From the NCBI GenBank assembly GCA_902529515.1, contig CABZWX010000012.1, positions 1 to 32,367 of the forward strand: 32,367 nucleotides of DNA, in the 5' to 3' direction. This stretch comes from an uncultured SAR116 cluster alpha proteobacterium. GTDB lineage: Bacteria > Pseudomonadota > Alphaproteobacteria > Puniceispirillales > Marisalimonadaceae. Under the pieces are notes generated by a model. It worked only from the letters and a program-made list of their open reading frames with translations. It was not told the DNA's origin and ran no database searches. Positions 8,852-17,820 of the stretch are shown in pieces; the first letter of the stretch is position 1, and every line of letters starts with the position of its first letter. A program made the translations under genes and the position numbers.

Positions 8852-10063
8852 ATGAAATTAAACAAAAATAATAAAATTTTTATTTTAGCAGGAGAAACCT
8901 CAGGGGATTATATAGGTTCCTGTATAATGAGAGGCATAAAACAAAATGATAATAATATCAAATTTTTAGGAGTTGGTGGAAGTTTAATGAAAAATGAGGG
9001 TTTAAGCTCTCTATATAATATAAAAGAATTTAATGTAATAGGTTTTTTAAATACTGTTGTGAAACTAAAAAAACTAAGAAATTATGTTAATGAAATTGTA
9101 AGATTTATTATCAAAGAAGAACCAAAAATTGTTATCACAATTGATACTAAAGGTTTTTCTATTGCATTAGCAAAATCTTTGAAAACTGCTTTTAAAAATT
9201 CTAATTACAAATGTCCTTTAATCCATTTTGTACCTCCAACAATATGGGCTTATGGTAAATCAAGATTAAAAAAATGGAAAAACATTCATGATGAGATAAT
9301 TTGTCTTTATAAAATTGAAGAGGATATTTTTAAAAAATATGATACTAAGTGTATATACTTAGGAAATCCAATTATAGAAAAATTTTTAGATTTTGAAAAG
9401 TCTAAAAAATTTAAAAATAATTATAATAATCGTTCAAAAAAAAATAATATCCTATTATTACCAGGAAGCAGAAGTAATGAAATAAAATATGTTCTTCCTG
9501 AATTTATTAAATTAATAAAAAATTCAAATAATAAATTTAAAAATGTGAATTGGATTATACCAATAACTAAATCACAATACTCAAATGTTTTATCAAAAGT
9601 AAATGAAATAAAATCTTACCCTATAGAAGTAATAATTTTAGAAGATAATTACGAAATTCTTATGCATTCAAGTTTTGCGATTGCATGTAGTGGAACAGTT
9701 ACTCTAGAACTAGTATTATTCAAAATACCTACTATTGCTGTCTATAAAACAGATTTTGTTAGTGCTTTTATAGGAAGAATGTTAGTAAATTTTAAAAATG
9801 TAATTTTACCAAACTTTTTGTTAAAAAAGAATGTTGTACCATTTCTTTTTCAAGAAAAATGTAATTATTTTCAAATGCAAAAAGCGTTAATTAATTTCAT
9901 GAATAATATTGAGATACAAAATAAACTATATGAGAATTATTCAAAAAAAATACTTAAAGATATGGGTTACTTAAATAGTAAATCACCAAATTTTACAATT
10001 AACTCTGGTAAAATGGTAATCAATATAATGAATAATTATAAAAGACAATTATCTATTTTTTAA
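8852..10063 (+). CDS. lpxB: Lipid-A-disaccharide synthase
   Basis: Glycosyltransferase (GT19) that condenses lipid X with UDP-2,3-diacylglucosamine at the inner face of the cytoplasmic membrane. The N-terminal block [20 protein letters not shown], the [17 protein letters not shown] block, the [10 protein letters not shown] loop and the SGTVTLEL donor-site block are all LpxB signatures. The 403 residues are close to the usual 380-400. It is unusually Lys/Asn rich, following local base composition. No Shine-Dalgarno sequence is visible in the AT-rich 24-bp gap after lpxI. Its 3' end overlaps the convergent gltA by 15 bp, leaving no room for an intergenic terminator. Confidence 0.95.
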   Translation: MKLNKNNKIFILAGETSGDYIGSCIMRGIKQNDNNIKFLGVGGSLMKNEGLSSLYNIKEFNVIGFLNTVVKLKKLRNYVNEIVRFIIKEEPKIVITIDTKGFSIALAKSLKTAFKNSNYKCPLIHFVPPTIWAYGKSRLKKWKNIHDEIICLYKIEEDIFKKYDTKCIYLGNPIIEKFLDFEKSKKFKNNYNNRSKKNNILLLPGSRSNEIKYVLPEFIKLIKNSNNKFKNVNWIIPITKSQYSNVLSKVNEIKSYPIEVIILEDNYEILMHSSFAIACSGTVTLELVLFKIPTIAVYKTDFVSAFIGRMLVNFKNVILPNFLLKKNVVPFLFQEKCNYFQMQKALINFMNNIEIQNKLYENYSKKILKDMGYLNSKSPNFTINSGKMVINIMNNYKRQLSIF

Positions 10064-11350
10064 CTCAACAAAATTTCTAATAGTATTTCCTGTATAGAGT
10101 TGTCTAGGCCTGCCAATCCTTTGAACTGGATCAGTGATCATTTCGTTCCATTGAGCCACCCAACCAACTGTTCTAGCTACCGCAAATAGGACTGTAAACA
10201 TGTCTGTAGGGAAACCCATTGCTTTTAGAATTATTCCTGAATAAAAATCAACATTAGGATAAAGCTTTTTTTCAATAAAATAATCATCGTTGAGAGCAAT
10301 TTTCTCCAATTCCATTGCTATTTCTAAAAGTGGATCATTTTTTATTCCTAACAAATCTAAAACTTCATGACATGAAACTCTCATTACAGCTGCTCTTGGA
10401 TCATAATTTTTATAAACTCTATGGCCAAATCCAAATAATCTAAAAGGATCATTTTTATCTTTTGCTTTGTTTACGAATTCATCAATTCTATCTACAGTGC
10501 CTATTTCAGACAACATTTTTAATACAGCTTCGTTTGCACCACCGTGAGCAGGCCCCCACAAGGAAGCAATACCTGCAGCAATACAGGCAAAGGGGTTTGC
10601 ACCGGAAGATCCAGCAATCCTTACAGTTGAAGTTGAGGCATTTTGTTCGTGATCAGCATGTAAAATTAAAATTTTATCCATGGCTCTAGCGATTATTGGA
10701 TCTATTTTATATTTTTCAGCAGGAACTGAAAAGCACATATGTAAAAAGTTTTCAGCATAATTCAAATCATTTTGAGGATAATTAAATGGTTGGCCTAGTG
10801 AATATTTATAAGCCATTGCAGCAATAGTTGGGATCTTAGCTATCATTCTTCTTGAAGAAACAAGTCTTTCATATGGATCATTTATATTTGTTGAATCTGG
10901 GTAAAATGATGAAAGAGCACCAACTACACCGACCATAATCGCCATCGGATGCGCATCACGTCTAAAGCCTCTATAAAAATTTATTAATTGTTCATGCACC
11001 ATAGTGTGATAGGTTATGGCATTTTCAAATTCTTCTTTCTCTGGTTTTTTAGGTAAATCTCCATTAAGCAATAAGTAAGCGACTTCTAAAAAACTACTTT
11101 TTTCAGCTAGTTGATCAATTGGATAACCTCTATGTAGTAATACTCCTTTTTCTCCATCTATAAAGGTAATTCCTGACTCACATGAACCAGTCGATCCGTA
11201 TCCTGGATCATAAGTAAAAATGCCTAAATTACTATATAGTGATCTTATATCTACTACAGATGGTCCAACAGTCCCTGATAAACTGTTTAATTCCATTTCT
11301 TTACCATTAAAGACAATTTTATTTTTATCTGATAACGAATTGTTTGACAT
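10049..11350 (-). CDS. gltA: Citrate synthase
   Basis: Condenses oxaloacetate and acetyl-CoA at entry to the TCA cycle. The 433-residue length fits the hexameric type II enzymes of Gram-negative bacteria. Catalytic blocks are present: [36 protein letters not shown] (catalytic His), [15 protein letters not shown] (His and CoA/oxaloacetate contacts) and [20 protein letters not shown] weak ribosome binding site (TAGGT) lies upstream of the ATG. gltX is 50 bp upstream on the same strand, and an exact 11-bp direct repeat spans that gap. The 3' end overlaps lpxB tail to tail. Confidence 0.97.
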   Translation of the reverse strand: MSNNSLSDKNKIVFNGKEMELNSLSGTVGPSVVDIRSLYSNLGIFTYDPGYGSTGSCESGITFIDGEKGVLLHRGYPIDQLAEKSSFLEVAYLLLNGDLPKKPEKEEFENAITYHTMVHEQLINFYRGFRRDAHPMAIMVGVVGALSSFYPDSTNINDPYERLVSSRRMIAKIPTIAAMAYKYSLGQPFNYPQNDLNYAENFLHMCFSVPAEKYKIDPIIARAMDKILILHADHEQNASTSTVRIAGSSGANPFACIAAGIASLWGPAHGGANEAVLKMLSEIGTVDRIDEFVNKAKDKNDPFRLFGFGHRVYKNYDPRAAVMRVSCHEVLDLLGIKNDPLLEIAMELEKIALNDDYFIEKKLYPNVDFYSGIILKAMGFPTDMFTVLFAVARTVGWVAQWNEMITDPVQRIGRPRQLYTGNTIRNFVELKNR

Positions 11351-11364
11351 GTTTATTACCTATA

Positions 11365-11404
11365 TTAATTACTAAGATTTATTTGGATTTTTTTTAATTA
11401 CTAA
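11365..11404. repeat. 11-bp direct repeat (TTAATTACTAA, two copies) upstream of gltA
   Basis: Exact copies at 11365-11375 and 11394-11404, 29 bp apart start to start, in the short gltX-gltA gap; the second copy includes the last codons of gltX. Direct repeats just upstream of a start can be operators, but the sequence is AT-only apart from one base, so chance is quite possible. Confidence 0.35.
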
Positions 11405-12774
11405 TATTTATAATTTAATCGATTTACAGTAATAGTACAACCTAGTTCATAAATAATTGAAACTAAATCAGGAGAATTAGTTTTGCCAGTTAAAGCCATT
11501 CTTAGGATTGGTCCAATATCTTTAAACGTTAATGATTTATCTAGAATGTACTGACTAAGTGTGTTTTTTATATTTTCTACGCTCCATTCACATTCTTTTA
11601 ATCGTAATCCAATTTCTTTGAGCATTAAGTTATGATTTTGTAATATTGATTGATAATTTTTATCTTTGCAAAAAAAGTTTTTTTGAAAAAGCCAATCAAA
11701 TTCAAATTCTAAGTCAGTGTATACTTGCACTCTTTTTAGGAGTTCAGGTAGTAAAGATTTAAATCTTTTTTGTTCCTCATCATTCAAAGAAAGCTTAAAT
11801 CTATCAATAACCAACTTGTATATATCACTTATTTTCATATTATTTAGGTTTTTGGCGTTAATATTATTAAGTTTTTTTAAATCAAATTTTGCTGGGGACT
11901 TGCTTACATTTTCAAGAGCAAATAACTTGGTTGCTCTGTCAATACAATAGTCTTCATCATTTTTAGCTGACCATCCTAATTGAAGTAAATATGAAAACAT
12001 TGCCTCACTTGTGTAACCTAAATCATGATAATCAAAAAGACTTGTGGCACCGTGTCTTTTAGATAGTTTGGCTCCATCAGTTCCATGAATTAGGGGTATA
12101 TGTGCGTAATATGGTATATTCCAGTTAAGAAATTTAATAATTTGTATTTGTCTAAATGCATTGTTAAAATGATCATCACCTCTGATTATGTGGGTAATTC
12201 CCATGTCATTGTCATCCACAACTGAAGATAGCATATAAGTCGGCGTATTATCTGATCTTAAAATAACCATATCATCTAGGATTTCATTTTTAACAGTCAC
12301 TTTTCCTTGAACTAAATCATCAATTGTTGTTGTACCATCAGATGGCATTTTTAAGCGTATAACAAATTCTTTGTTTTTACCATCATGTAGTTCTTCTTTG
12401 TTTCTCCATGGCGATTTTATTGGGATACCATTTTCACGACTTCTTAATCTTAATTTTTCTAATTCATCAGAATTTAAGTAACATTTGTAAGCATGCCCTT
12501 TTTTTAAAAGTTCATGAGCAACTTTAATATGAGAATTAAAGTTTTTAGATTGGAAAACTACATTATGTTCAGAATTTACATTCAGCCAATTTAAACCTTT
12601 ATGAATAGCCTTAATGGCTTCTTCAGAGGATCTTTTTTTATCGGTATCTTCAATTCTTACCAAATATTTACCTGAGTGTTTTTTTGCAAACAAATAGTTA
12701 AATATTGCAGTTCTAGCTCCGCCTATATGTAAATTTCCTGTAGGAGAGGGTGCAAATCTTGTAACTACGTTCAA
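11401..12774 (-). CDS. gltX: Glutamate--tRNA ligase
   Basis: Class I aminoacyl-tRNA synthetase charging tRNA-Glu. The start MNVVTRFAPSPTGNLHIGGA contains the HIGH-type motif (HIGG, 16-19), and the KMSKS-type motif is KLSKRHG (236-242). RIEDTDKKRS and HIIRGDDHFNNAF are further GluRS blocks; the C-terminal helical anticodon-binding domain follows. The 457 residues match the family. The start is TTG, supported by AAGGGAAG a few bases upstream and by alignment of the VVTRFAPSPTG block. comEC, which often lies between lexA and gltX in alphaproteobacteria, is absent. tRNA-Glu(TTC) lies elsewhere in this window (21573). Confidence 0.95.
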   Translation of the reverse strand: MNVVTRFAPSPTGNLHIGGARTAIFNYLFAKKHSGKYLVRIEDTDKKRSSEEAIKAIHKGLNWLNVNSEHNVVFQSKNFNSHIKVAHELLKKGHAYKCYLNSDELEKLRLRSRENGIPIKSPWRNKEELHDGKNKEFVIRLKMPSDGTTTIDDLVQGKVTVKNEILDDMVILRSDNTPTYMLSSVVDDNDMGITHIIRGDDHFNNAFRQIQIIKFLNWNIPYYAHIPLIHGTDGAKLSKRHGATSLFDYHDLGYTSEAMFSYLLQLGWSAKNDEDYCIDRATKLFALENVSKSPAKFDLKKLNNINAKNLNNMKISDIYKLVIDRFKLSLNDEEQKRFKSLLPELLKRVQVYTDLEFEFDWLFQKNFFCKDKNYQSILQNHNLMLKEIGLRLKECEWSVENIKNTLSQYILDKSLTFKDIGPILRMALTGKTNSPDLVSIIYELGCTITVNRLNYKY

Positions 12775-12850
12775 ATTACTTCCCTTGAATAAATTAAATC
12801 AAATTATTTGACATAATTTTAAATAAATTTAAAGAATTATTGATATATTT

Positions 12851-13534
12851 TTAAAAATATTTTCTTATAAGTGCACACATTTTTCCTTGTATTGTAACTC
12901 TGTCTGGTCCGTAGATTTGTGTTTTAAAATGTTTATTAGCAGGTTCAAGAGCGATACTATCACCTTTTTTTCTAAATTTTTTTAATGTTGCTTCTTCTTT
13001 GTCTATTAAAGCAACAACAATATCTCCATTATTAACATTTGTTATTTTACTTATTAAAACTGTATCTCCATCAAATATACCTTCGTCTATCATTGAGTCT
13101 CCTTCTACAGTTAAGGCAAAGCTTTCTTCGGAAAGTAAATGATTTCTAGGTACTTCTATGAGTTGGTCATAATTTGAAATTGCTTCAATTGGTGTTCCGG
13201 CTGCAATTTTCCCTAGCATTGGTATTTTTATTATGTCTTCATTCGATGTTTCTATAATATCCTTATCTTTTGGATGTAGTAACTTATTAATATCGATCAC
13301 ATTGCTAATATATGGTTGCCCATTTGGGTATTTAGTTGGAGCAAGTGCTCTAGCTTTATTTTCTAGATGTTCAATATATCCTCTTTCTTCTAGAGCTTTT
13401 ACAATTCTGTGAATACCAGATTTAGATTTTAAATTAAGTTCTAAACAAATTTCTTCATATGATGGGGAAACACCATCTTTTTCTATACGTAGAATTAAGA
13501 AATTTAATAATTGATTTTGTTTGTTTGTTAACAT
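12851..13534 (-). CDS. lexA: SOS response repressor LexA
   Basis: Represses DNA-damage genes and self-cleaves when RecA filaments form. An N-terminal winged helix-turn-helix (about 1-65) is followed by the S24 peptidase domain. The Ala-Gly cleavage site is in GKIAAGTP (Ala112-Gly113), the nucleophile is Ser147 in EGDSMIDEG, and the general base is Lys185 in ATLKKF. The protein has 227 residues with an alphaproteobacterial-type linker (about 66-105). AGGA lies a few bases before the ATG. A perfect GTTC-N7-GTTC box overlaps its putative promoter, so autorepression is expected. It lies downstream of moeA on the same strand. Confidence 0.96.
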   Translation of the reverse strand: MLTNKQNQLLNFLILRIEKDGVSPSYEEICLELNLKSKSGIHRIVKALEERGYIEHLENKARALAPTKYPNGQPYISNVIDINKLLHPKDKDIIETSNEDIIKIPMLGKIAAGTPIEAISNYDQLIEVPRNHLLSEESFALTVEGDSMIDEGIFDGDTVLISKITNVNNGDIVVALIDKEEATLKKFRKKGDSIALEPANKHFKTQIYGPDRVTIQGKMCALIRKYF

Positions 13535-13545
13535 TAATTCCTCGT

Positions 13546-13585
13546 GTTCACTCTTTGTTCTAATGTGTTTTTAAGCAAAACACAA
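13546..13585 (-). promoter_or_regulatory. lexA promoter with alphaproteobacterial SOS box
   Basis: On the plus strand GTTC (13546-13549), seven bases, GTTC (13557-13560); read toward lexA this is GAAC-N7-GAAC, the known alphaproteobacterial LexA operator, 11 bp upstream of the lexA ATG. A candidate promoter reads TTGTGT (-35, 13585-13580), 17 bp, TAGAAC (-10, 13562-13557), so the -10 overlaps one operator half-site. The operator is an exact match; the promoter hexamers are moderate matches. A 7-bp hairpin (GTGTTTT/AAAACAC, 13565-13583) lies in the spacer just after the moeA stop but lacks a T run. Confidence 0.82.
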
Positions 13586-13588
13586 GTT

Positions 13589-14821
13589 TTAAATATTTTT
13601 TGGGAATTTTAATACTTTTACATTCTCACCATTGCTAATTGATTTTTCGAATGGATTTCTTACAATCAAACAGTCAGCTCTTGAAAAATTTGTAATCATT
13701 GAGCTGTCTTGCAAGTTAAATGGTGTAACGTTTAATACACCATTATTGTAGTTTGATTTTGCTCTTACAAAATCCAGTCTTTTATCATTTTTAGCCATAT
13801 TACCATTTAAAATACCATTTTCCAAAAGAGGGAAATAGTTATTGTCGCCTAACATTGTTCTTATAGCAATATTTACAAATATTAATGAGCAAACACCTGA
13901 AGACACAGGATTTCCAGGTAATCCAATTAAGGGAGTATTATTTATTTTTGAAAAAAGCAAGGGTTTTCCGGGTCTCATAGCTATTTTCCAAAATTCAATT
14001 TTGTTCTTAAATTTTGATAAAGCTTTTTGTATTAAATCATATTTCCCAACTGAAACTCCTCCAGTTGTTATAATTAAATCACTATCAAGAGCGTCCTCTA
14101 ATATTTTGTAAATATCTTGTAAATTATCTTTAGCGACTGGCAAAATTCTAGCTATTCCTCCAAACTCTTGGACCATAGATGCTAACATAAGGCTGTTCCC
14201 ACTAGGAATTTTATCCTTTGAAATTTGCTCTCCTACTTTTAAAATTTCATTGCCAGTAGATAAAATAGAGACTGTTGGTTTTCTAGATACTGTCAACCAA
14301 GCTTGTCCAGTCATAGCAATAGATCCAAGGTGACGTGATTTTAGAATTATACCTTCTTTAAAAAGTATGTTGTTTTTTTTAAAATCTAATCCTTTTTTAC
14401 GTACAAACTGATTTTTTTTTGGAGTTCCTTCAATTATTATAAAATTTCCATTGTTTAAAACTTTTACATCCTCTTGAATAATTACAGTATTGCTTCCTCT
14501 AGGTAATTTAGCACCTGTAAAAATTCTAACTGTTTCTTGAGCATTGATTTTTTTTGAGAAAGGAACACCTGCAGAGGATTCTCCAACAATTTTAAACTTT
14601 TTAATTCTACTGTCTTTTACTTTAGTAAAATCTTTGTGATTTACAGCATATCCATCCATTGAAGAAACGTCATATTTAGGATTGTCTACTTTGCTTATAA
14701 TGGGTTTGGCAAGGCATCTTCCTAGAGCATCTTTTATAAAAATGTCTTCATTACTAATTTTCTGAAAGCTTGATTTAATTTTATTGATTGCTTCATCTAA
14801 GGACAGCAAATCAGACTGCAT
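13589..14821 (-). CDS. moeA: Molybdopterin molybdenumtransferase MoeA
   Basis: Inserts molybdenum into adenylated molybdopterin in the last step of Moco synthesis. The blocks DNPKYDVSSMDGYAVN, RIFTGAKLPRG, ILSTGNEIL, ITTGGVSVGKYD and IGLPGNPVSSGVCS are MoeA signatures, covering domains I, III (MoaB/MogA-like) and IV in order. The length of 410 residues is typical. It overlaps the end of moaC by 11 bp, so translation is probably coupled. The Mo-hydroxylase genes at 29167-32367 are a likely local user of the cofactor. Confidence 0.95.
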   Translation of the reverse strand: MQSDLLSLDEAINKIKSSFQKISNEDIFIKDALGRCLAKPIISKVDNPKYDVSSMDGYAVNHKDFTKVKDSRIKKFKIVGESSAGVPFSKKINAQETVRIFTGAKLPRGSNTVIIQEDVKVLNNGNFIIIEGTPKKNQFVRKKGLDFKKNNILFKEGIILKSRHLGSIAMTGQAWLTVSRKPTVSILSTGNEILKVGEQISKDKIPSGNSLMLASMVQEFGGIARILPVAKDNLQDIYKILEDALDSDLIITTGGVSVGKYDLIQKALSKFKNKIEFWKIAMRPGKPLLFSKINNTPLIGLPGNPVSSGVCSLIFVNIAIRTMLGDNNYFPLLENGILNGNMAKNDKRLDFVRAKSNYNNGVLNVTPFNLQDSSMITNFSRADCLIVRNPFEKSISNGENVKVLKFPKNI

Positions 14822-15293
14822 TGAATTCTCCAGATTTGCCTCCAGATTTGTGAATGAGTTTTATATTTGTTAATGTCATTTCTCTATCTATAGCCTTACA
14901 CATGTCATAAATGGTAAGACCAGCAACTGAGACTGCAGTTAAAGCCTCCATCTCAACTCCAGTTTTCCCAACAAGAGAGGCTTCAGAAGTAATTTTTACA
15001 GAAGATTCTTCAATATTTGGTTCTAAATCAACATTAACATATGATAAGGGAATAGAGTGACATAAAGGGATAAGTTGGTCTGTTTTTTTTGCAGCCATTA
15101 TACCTGCTAATTTTGCTACATTAAGAACATCGCCTTTTTTAATTTCTAAATCTAATATTTTTTTAAGAGTATTAGCTTTCATTATAATTTTGCCAGTTGC
15201 AATAGCAACGCGAATGGTAGAGTCTTTTTGGTTTATATCAACCATTGATGGTTTTCCATTTTTATCAAAATGTGTAAGTTCATTTTTGCTCAA
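14811..15293 (-). CDS. moaC: Cyclic pyranopterin monophosphate synthase MoaC
   Basis: Converts the MoaA product (3',8-cyclo-7,8-dihydro-GTP) into cyclic pyranopterin monophosphate in Moco synthesis. Visible signatures are LTHFDKNGKPSMVDI, QLIPLCHSIPLSYV (catalytic His79 region) and VEMEALTAVSVAGLTIYDMC plus KAID (active-site Asp/Lys region). The 160 residues equal the usual length. It starts two bases after the trpC stop and overlaps moeA by 11 bp; the trpD-trpC-moaC-moeA-lexA order is a conserved alphaproteobacterial cluster. Confidence 0.96.
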   Translation of the reverse strand: MSKNELTHFDKNGKPSMVDINQKDSTIRVAIATGKIIMKANTLKKILDLEIKKGDVLNVAKLAGIMAAKKTDQLIPLCHSIPLSYVNVDLEPNIEESSVKITSEASLVGKTGVEMEALTAVSVAGLTIYDMCKAIDREMTLTNIKLIHKSGGKSGEFNAV

Positions 15294-15295
15294 TT

Positions 15296-16078
15296 TTAAA
15301 TTCCTAATATTGTTTTTGTTGCTAAGGTTAAATTTTTTTCTTTCATAAGGCTTTCTCCAATTAAAAAATTTATTATCCCATTTTCTTTAAACAACTGAAG
15401 ATCTGTGTGTTTTTTTAATCCACTCTCTGCTACAATAATTTTATCTGAATCAATAAATTTTTTTAATTTTATAGTATTGTTAATATCTACTTTCATTGTT
15501 TTTAAATTTCGATTATTAACGCCAACTAATTTTGATTTAAGTTTGTTTGCCATCTTAACCTCTTCGTGAGTATGTGTCTCAACAAGCACATCCATACCTA
15601 AATCTAAAGCCTCTTTTTCTAATAAGATTGCTTCTTCTAAATTAAGTGCTGCCATTATTAATAATATACAATCAGCACCTAATGATCTAGATTCTTTTAT
15701 CTGCCAAGGATCAATTATAAAATCTTTTCTTAGAATTGGTAAATCAATTTCTTTTTTTATAATGTCAATGTATTCATTATTCCCTTGAAAATATCTCTCA
15801 TCGGTTAAAACAGATAAACAAGAGGCACCTCCATCTTGATAACATTTTGCTAGCTCTAATGGATCAAAATCTTTTCTTATTAATCCTTTGCTTGGCGATG
15901 CTTTTTTTATTTCTGCTATAAGGTTAAATTTATTTGGATTATTAAGGTTTTCTATAAATTTCCTTGGTTTTGATTGTTTATCAATTTTTGATTGGAGATC
16001 AAAGTCATTTGTTTGATTTCTTCTAAAAGAAAATTCTTCTCTTTTATAGTTTATGATTTCATGAAGTTTTGTTATCAT
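15296..16078 (-). CDS. trpC: Indole-3-glycerol phosphate synthase
   Basis: Closes the indole ring in tryptophan synthesis. It is a (beta/alpha)8 barrel with LIAEIKKASPSKGLIRKDF (Glu56, Lys58 and the phosphate-binding SPSKG at 61-65), CLSVLTDERYFQG, LPILRKDFIIDPWQ, VGVNNRNLKT and VAESGL. At 260 residues it is a stand-alone TrpC, not fused to TrpF. It lies 14 bp downstream of trpD. trpE, trpG, trpF and trpAB are not in the window. Confidence 0.96.
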   Translation of the reverse strand: MITKLHEIINYKREEFSFRRNQTNDFDLQSKIDKQSKPRKFIENLNNPNKFNLIAEIKKASPSKGLIRKDFDPLELAKCYQDGGASCLSVLTDERYFQGNNEYIDIIKKEIDLPILRKDFIIDPWQIKESRSLGADCILLIMAALNLEEAILLEKEALDLGMDVLVETHTHEEVKMANKLKSKLVGVNNRNLKTMKVDINNTIKLKKFIDSDKIIVAESGLKKHTDLQLFKENGIINFLIGESLMKEKNLTLATKTILGI

Positions 16079-16092
16079 TTTAATTAATAATC

Positions 16093-17115
16093 CTACAAAT
16101 TAGTCATTTCTACTAACATTTCTAATTTTTCCATAGCCTTACCTTTGTCTAGTGATTCTATAGATTTTAACGCACCTTCTTGAAGATTGATTGCATTGCC
16201 TGTTGCAACTAAAGCAGAAGCAGAGTTTAAAATAACCACATCTCTAAACTTACTTTTTTTTCCATTAAATAATTCAATAATTTCTTTAGCATTTTCTTCT
16301 GGTTCTCCGCCAACAATATCAGATATTTTAGCGGTGGGAAGATCAATATCCGATGGATTTATTGAAAACTCCTTTATTTCTCCATTTTTAAGTTCAGCAC
16401 AATAAGTCTCTCCGGTAATTGTTACTTCATCTAATCCATCACTGCCATGGACTATCCATGCATGAGTGGATCCAAGAGTTTTTAATGACTCAGCAAATGG
16501 TAAAATAAGAGATTTGTCATAAACACCTAATAATTGTTTTTTTACTAAAGCTGGGTTTGATAACGGTCCTAATAAATTAAAAATAGTTCTTATGCCCATT
16601 TCTTGTCTTATTTTACCAACATATTTCATTGCAATATGATGTTTTGGAGCAAGAAGAAAACAAATACCAATTTCATCCAAACATCTTTCTACTATATCAA
16701 GTTCACAATCAACATTGACTGACAGAGATTTTAAAACATTTGCAGCCCCTGATTTAGAGGTAGCAGAATAGTTACCGTGTTTTGCAACGGGAATATTAGT
16801 TCCTGCCAATACAAATGAAACAGCAGTTGATATATTTAATGTACCTAAATTGTCTCCTCCAGTTCCTACAACATCAATAGTATTTTCTTTAGATTTAATT
16901 TTTGAACATTTATCCCTGAGAATTTCTGCACCTGCCGCAATAACAGTTGGGTTATGGTTTTGCATTTTGATAGCTGTCAAAAAAGATGAAATTTGAGCAT
17001 CAGTTGCTTTTCCAGTCATAATTATCTCAAATGCTGATTTACTTAATTGATAACTCAATTCTTTTCCATCAGTAAGAATTTTTAAAATTTTTTTGAAATC
17101 CAAATCATTATTCAT
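16093..17115 (-). CDS. trpD: Anthranilate phosphoribosyltransferase
   Basis: Joins anthranilate to PRPP in tryptophan synthesis. The PRPP loop DVVGTGGDNLGTLNISTAVS (GTGGD at 84-88), KHGNYSATSKSGAANVLKSL and FLLAPKHHIAMKYVG are diagnostic. The 340 residues are normal. It is a stand-alone TrpD without a TrpG domain, and no trpG precedes it: 230 bp of intergenic DNA separates it from the divergent rplM. A 16-codon ORF containing one Trp codon overlaps its start in another frame. Confidence 0.96.
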   Translation of the reverse strand: MNNDLDFKKILKILTDGKELSYQLSKSAFEIIMTGKATDAQISSFLTAIKMQNHNPTVIAAGAEILRDKCSKIKSKENTIDVVGTGGDNLGTLNISTAVSFVLAGTNIPVAKHGNYSATSKSGAANVLKSLSVNVDCELDIVERCLDEIGICFLLAPKHHIAMKYVGKIRQEMGIRTIFNLLGPLSNPALVKKQLLGVYDKSLILPFAESLKTLGSTHAWIVHGSDGLDEVTITGETYCAELKNGEIKEFSINPSDIDLPTAKISDIVGGEPEENAKEIIELFNGKKSKFRDVVILNSASALVATGNAINLQEGALKSIESLDKGKAMEKLEMLVEMTNL

Positions 17116-17158
17116 TTATTAGCTCATCTATAATTGCATTAATGTTATACCAGATCAT
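17108..17158 (-). CDS. Possible 16-residue leader peptide overlapping the trpD start
   Basis: ATG at 17158 opens MIWYNINAIIDELINE followed by TAA, which ends inside codon 3 of trpD in another frame. It has a single Trp codon, no clear ribosome binding site, and no visible attenuator terminator hairpin. It might couple translation to trpD or be chance. Confidence 0.18.
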   Translation of the reverse strand: MIWYNINAIIDELINE

Positions 17159-17345
17159 ACTAATATTTTTTATTGATTTAATCTATATTTCTTTATCTAA
17201 TATCATTATGTGGTATTATAATACTCAATAAATTAAGTAATTGAAATTATTGCAAAATAACAAGAACTTTTTAATTGACTGTCAAAGATAAAAAGGTTAA
17301 CTAAGCTTAAATTTTATTTTTAAACTTTCATTAAAGGAAGATGAA
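17116..17345. promoter_or_regulatory. Divergent intergenic region, trpD / rplM
   Basis: This 230-bp AT-rich region must hold promoters for both directions. A perfect 12-bp palindrome GTATTATAATAC (17213-17224) contains TATAAT on both strands and could serve trpD with a leader of about 90 nt, though no good -35 is found at the right spacing. Toward rplM a TTGACT (17275-17280) could be a -35, but the facing -10 is weak (TTAACT, 17297-17302). AGGAAG (17335-17340) is the rplM ribosome binding site. The assignments are tentative. Confidence 0.4.
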
Positions 17346-17810
17346 ATGGCCTTAAAAGGTACTTATTCGGCAAAACCAAAAGATATTAATAAAGATTGGT
17401 TTGTTGTAGATGCAGAAGGTTTAGTCTTAGGACGCTTGGCTGTTATTATTGCAAATAGATTAAGAGGCAAGCACAAGGTTGGATACACGCCACATATGGC
17501 TTGTGGTGATAATATAATTATTATTAATTGTGAGAAAGTTGTTTTGACTGGAAACAAAAGAACACAAAAAACATATTATTGGCATACAGGTTACCCAGGA
17601 GGTATTAAAGAAAGAAAAGCTGATAAAATTTTAGATGGAAGATTTCCAGACAGAGTTATTCGTAAAGCTGTAGAAAGAATGGTTCCTCGTGGTCCACTTG
17701 GGCGTCAAGTTATGAGACAATTATATATATATTCTGGTAATAATCATCCTCACGAAGCTCAATCTCCAGTAACATTAGATGTAAAATCTATGAATAGAAA
17801 AAATAGTTAA
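17346..17810 (+). CDS. rplM: 50S ribosomal protein L13
   Basis: Early-assembly protein of the large ribosomal subunit that binds 23S r[56 protein letters not shown] and [18 protein letters not shown] are L13 signatures. At 154 residues it is slightly longer than E. coli L13 (142), usual for alphaproteobacteria. An in-frame-shifted ATG at 17341 is not used; ATG 17346 gives the correct frame behind the AGGAAG ribosome binding site. It is followed 10 bp later by rpsI, the universal pair. Confidence 0.97.
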   Translation: MALKGTYSAKPKDINKDWFVVDAEGLVLGRLAVIIANRLRGKHKVGYTPHMACGDNIIIINCEKVVLTGNKRTQKTYYWHTGYPGGIKERKADKILDGRFPDRVIRKAVERMVPRGPLGRQVMRQLYIYSGNNHPHEAQSPVTLDVKSMNRKNS

Positions 17811-17820
17811 AGGTTTAAAC

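Noticed and set aside
12808-12813. TTGACA on the plus strand between gltX and lexA as a promoter
   Set aside because: No acceptable -10 at 16-18 bp and it would only drive antisense RNA into lexA.
13565-13583. Hairpin after moeA as an intrinsic terminator
   Set aside because: The 7-bp stem is AT-rich and no T run follows on the minus strand; it lies inside the lexA promoter spacer.
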